This document shows positions 14,647 to 16,590 of a stretch of DNA of 16,590 nt, one piece after another. Numbering within the stretch: the first letter of the stretch is position 1; each line of letters begins with the position of its first letter. Both the position numbers and the translations under genes were made by a program. The stretch comes from Pseudomonadota bacterium (GTDB lineage: Bacteria; Pseudomonadota; Gammaproteobacteria; Steroidobacterales; Steroidobacteraceae). The stretch covers positions 1-16,590 of the forward strand of contig JAFEDW010000013.1 in assembly GCA_018241455.1 (NCBI GenBank), given 5' to 3'. Under the pieces are notes generated by a model. The model made no database searches. It saw only the letters and a program-made list of their open reading frames with translations, and was not told where the DNA came from.

Positions 14647-15738
14647 TTACAGCGAAATGTCGAAGTCGAATGCCGTGGCCGCCTCCTCGCCCACCGCACC
14701 CGGGCTCTCGGGTTCGGCATCCACGAATTCCTGCAAATCGCTGGCCGGCAGCAAGCGCACCGATTCCAGCTGGTATTTCGCCAGGCGCACCGCGGCCCAG
14801 GGCGTGAACAGACCGATGGTCGGAACCAGCAGCAGCAGGTTGGTCAGCGTGATCCACGCCAGCTTGACCGGCGACATGCGGCACTCGAGGCGGTGCTCAC
14901 CGATGCGCGTGTTGTTCCAGACCAGGTTGTTGATGAGCGCGTGGAAGGCCGGACCGATCGATACACCGAAAAGGATGGCGACGCCGTACGTGATGAGCAT
15001 TGTCCTGAATATCGCGGATGGGTCAACGCGCCCGCCACCGTGCTGCGCCGCGTTGATGGAGGCGAACGCGTTGAACACACCGGCCATGCTCAACACGACG
15101 AAGAACCCGATGATGGCGGCCAGCACCAGCAGGTAGACGAGGTAGAACCGGCCTGCTCCCGCATGAAACGAACAACGGGTGCGCCCAAACCAGCTGTTGT
15201 CGTGCTGATAGGACTTGAGCCGCTGGTGCATGAATGGCGCCATGATGTAGAGCGTGATCATCGTCAGGAAGCCGTTCAGCAGGAATACGCGATAGGCCCC
15301 GGCCACCGTGCCCCTGAAGTGGAAGCGCGTGCCGCGCCAACTGGTGTTGTACAGGCGGAACCGCAGCGAATTGCGCAGCAACCACGGCATGACCAGTGCC
15401 AGCAACGCGAGCACCAGCAGCGTGACGAGCGAGTGCAGGCGCACCGAGTAGCTGTAGATCAGCAACATGCCGAGCGCAATCAGGCGCCCATAGAACATCC
15501 GCAGCGGGCGGCCGTGGAAATCGAAAGTGGACCCGGCCAGTTCGGTGTGACGGTAGAAATACTGCAGGCGCCGCACCTTGGCCCATGAGGAGTAGATGCC
15601 CAACGTGACGATGGTCAGCAGCAGGTTCACGATCCAGATGCCGAAGTACTCCGATCCTCGTCCAGTGAAAAGGATCGGCTGCGGTTGCCTGGCAGGTGCG
15701 GCGGTCGGCTGGGGCGCATTTGCCGTGGTCTGGTCCAT
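14647..15738 (-). CDS. yjgN: YjgN family (DUF898) polytopic inner membrane protein
   Basis: 363 residues. The diagnostic start of YjgN/DUF898 is clear: FTGRGSEYFGIWIVN, then LLTIVTLGIYSSWAKVRR and YFYRHT (24-65). About six to eight hydrophobic segments follow. The protein is built of internal repeats: the pattern of membrane helix, TLGIYSxWAxxR, aromatic/Asn-Thr, beta strand recurs near 138-192 and 285-330, where the last copy has IGLFTPWAAVRLAKYQ. The molecular function of YjgN is not established. ATG 15738 has GGGAG 8 nt upstream, so the start is secure. It heads a four-gene run with the M48 peptidase, coiled-coil protein and efflux pump. The C-terminus (331-363) is acidic and probably disordered. 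Confidence 0.93.
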   Translation of the reverse strand: MDQTTANAPQPTAAPARQPQPILFTGRGSEYFGIWIVNLLLTIVTLGIYSSWAKVRRLQYFYRHTELAGSTFDFHGRPLRMFYGRLIALGMLLIYSYSVRLHSLVTLLVLALLALVMPWLLRNSLRFRLYNTSWRGTRFHFRGTVAGAYRVFLLNGFLTMITLYIMAPFMHQRLKSYQHDNSWFGRTRCSFHAGAGRFYLVYLLVLAAIIGFFVVLSMAGVFNAFASINAAQHGGGRVDPSAIFRTMLITYGVAILFGVSIGPAFHALINNLVWNNTRIGEHRLECRMSPVKLAWITLTNLLLLVPTIGLFTPWAAVRLAKYQLESVRLLPASDLQEFVDAEPESPGAVGEEAATAFDFDISL

Positions 15739-15774
15739 GGAGTGGGCTCCCGGATATTTATTCTTGTCGGCGCG

Positions 15775-15783
15775 AGCCTAGCA
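15775..15783 (-). promoter_or_regulatory. Possible extended -10 promoter of the yjgN operon
   Basis: TGCTAGGCT, TGn plus a -10-like hexamer, lies about 37 nt before the yjgN ATG and closely matches TGCTAGAGT upstream of the di-haem oxidoreductase. The -35 region is weak (GCCTCG at 17 nt). Confidence 0.4.
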
Positions 15784-15813
15784 CAAGTATTGGGTGCCGA
15801 GGCCCATCGAGGG

Positions 15814-15844
15814 TGGCCGCATTGGCGCTGAACGGCGATAATCG
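15814..15844 (+). promoter_or_regulatory. Possible promoter of the kelch lipoprotein gene with overlapping palindrome
   Basis: GATAAT (15837-15842) matches the -10 consensus at five of six positions. TGGCCG (15814-15819), 17 nt upstream, is a poor -35. The -10 lies within CGAT-A-ATCG (15836-15844), a perfect short inverted repeat that could be an operator. The ATG is about 40 nt downstream with GGGGA before it. Confidence 0.35.
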
Positions 15845-15882
15845 TGATACCGGTGCCCGAATTCGCGGCCGTGGGGAAATTC

Positions 15883-16590
15883 ATGATCGGCTTCCGTTTC
15901 ACTGCCAGCGCGCTGTGCGTGGTTGTCGCCGCGGGCTTGCCCGCATGTGGCGGCGGCGGCTCCTCGACGATGCCCTCGCCGACACCGAAGTACACGATCG
16001 GTGGCACGGTCTCCGGGCTGCAGGGCTCCGGGCTCGTGCTGCTGAACAACGGCGGCGACGCGCTCGCCGTATCCGCTTCCGGTTCATTCGCGTTTCCGGT
16101 CGCGGTCGCGAGCGGCAGTGCGTATGCGGTGACCGTATCGGCCCAGCCCGGCGCGCCATCGCAGTACTGCAGCGTCGGCGCTGGCGCCGGCACGGTGGCC
16201 GCGTCGAACGTCACCTCGATCACCGTGGATTGCGCGCCTCCGCCATTCACGGCGCTCAGCAACCAGCCGCCGGACGTGGGGTTCCTCAGCCTGCTGCTGA
16301 CGGACGGCCGCGTGATGGTGCAGTCGTACAATGACTCGGGCGCGTTCTTCAGCCTGACACCGGATGCGCAGGGCAGTTACGTGCACGGCACGTGGCTTCC
16401 GCTGAGGCACATGCCGACGGGCTACGCGCCCTATGCCGGCGCGCAGGCCGTGCTCGCCGATGGACGCGTGTTGTTCGTCGGCGGCGAATACAACCTGGAC
16501 CAATACAGCCTGCCGTTCGCACCCAGCGGACTCACCAACATGTCGGCCATCTACGACCCGGTGGCCGACAGTTGGACCATGATCGCCGCG
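15883..16590 (+). CDS. Lipoprotein with beta-rich domain and kelch-like repeats (C-terminus outside the window)
   Basis: 236 residues are visible and the frame is still open at the end. ATG 15883 has GGGGA five bases upstream. Residues 1-22 are a lipoprotein signal: a hydrophobic stretch ends in LPAC, so lipidation is expected at Cys22, followed by a GGGGSS linker. Residues 37-115 (YTIGGTVSGLQGSGLVLLNN through ITVDC) match a small beta-sandwich-like repeat common in proteobacterial surface lipoproteins, with two Cys (about 95 and 115) that may form a disulphide. After a PPP linker, kelch/galactose-oxidase-like blades start: LLTDGRVMVQSYN, VLADGRVLFVGGEYN and IYDPVADSWT. Such proteins are anchored in the outer membrane or exposed on the surface; the ligand or enzyme activity is unknown. 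It is not shown in the supplied frame list but is clearly coding. Confidence 0.88.
   Translation, partial: MIGFRFTASALCVVVAAGLPACGGGGSSTMPSPTPKYTIGGTVSGLQGSGLVLLNNGGDALAVSASGSFAFPVAVASGSAYAVTVSAQPGAPSQYCSVGAGAGTVAASNVTSITVDCAPPPFTALSNQPPDVGFLSLLLTDGRVMVQSYNDSGAFFSLTPDAQGSYVHGTWLPLRHMPTGYAPYAGAQAVLADGRVLFVGGEYNLDQYSLPFAPSGLTNMSAIYDPVADSWTMIAA

Noticed and set aside
13591..15588. 665-codon open frame on the plus strand opposite M48 and YjgN
   Set aside because: Its product is Arg/Gln/His-rich without any domain, and it lies antisense to two genes with clear motifs. It is a high-GC shadow.

Overview
The window is 16.6 kb of GC-rich, densely coded chromosomal DNA from a Gram-negative bacterium. 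Signal peptides, a beta-barrel-like outer membrane protein, a lipobox lipoprotein and a YjgN/M48 gene pair all point to Proteobacteria, most likely Gammaproteobacteria. A Steroidobacteraceae/Xanthomonadales-like lineage is only a guess. I found no rRNA, tRNA, insertion sequence, integrase or CRISPR array. The whole window looks like ordinary chromosomal gene content. No gene-free stretch exceeds about 300 bases; the longest gap is about 190 bases, at 11670-11859.

Layout from left to right. (1) 1-1487, minus: a Gfo/Idh/MocA oxidoreductase is followed by an MFS transporter cut by the window edge, overlapping 4 nt (GTGA). (2) 1555-3363, plus: a secreted DUF885 protein with a zinc-site-like motif, divergent from the oxidoreductase and sharing a 67-bp promoter region with it. 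(3) 6112-3302, minus: a probable three-gene operon of a SAM methyltransferase, an enolase-superfamily dehydratase resembling cis-3-hydroxy-L-proline dehydratase, and a TSUP (TauE/SafE) anion transporter. Its last gene overlaps the DUF885 gene tail to tail by 62 bp. (4) 6236-6763, plus: a small four-helix membrane protein of unknown function.

(5) 11669-6790, minus: the most interesting block. It holds a di-haem c-type oxidoreductase (DHOR family), an outer-membrane barrel-like protein, a minimal PstS-like periplasmic binding protein, a membrane sensor histidine kinase and a stand-alone receiver. The last four genes overlap by 4 nt at each junction, so they are probably translationally coupled. 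I infer an envelope-spanning sensing module, perhaps connected to periplasmic redox chemistry. (6) 15738-11860, minus: YjgN (DUF898), an M48 metallopeptidase with an N-terminal DUF7092-like region, a small membrane-anchored coiled-coil protein and a DHA2-type MFS efflux pump, packed as an operon. (7) 15883 to the end, plus: a lipoprotein with a glycine-rich linker, a beta-rich domain and the start of kelch-like repeats, running off the window.

Several long open frames opposite these genes are high-GC shadows and are left out. Functional names rest on motifs read by eye; no database search was possible.
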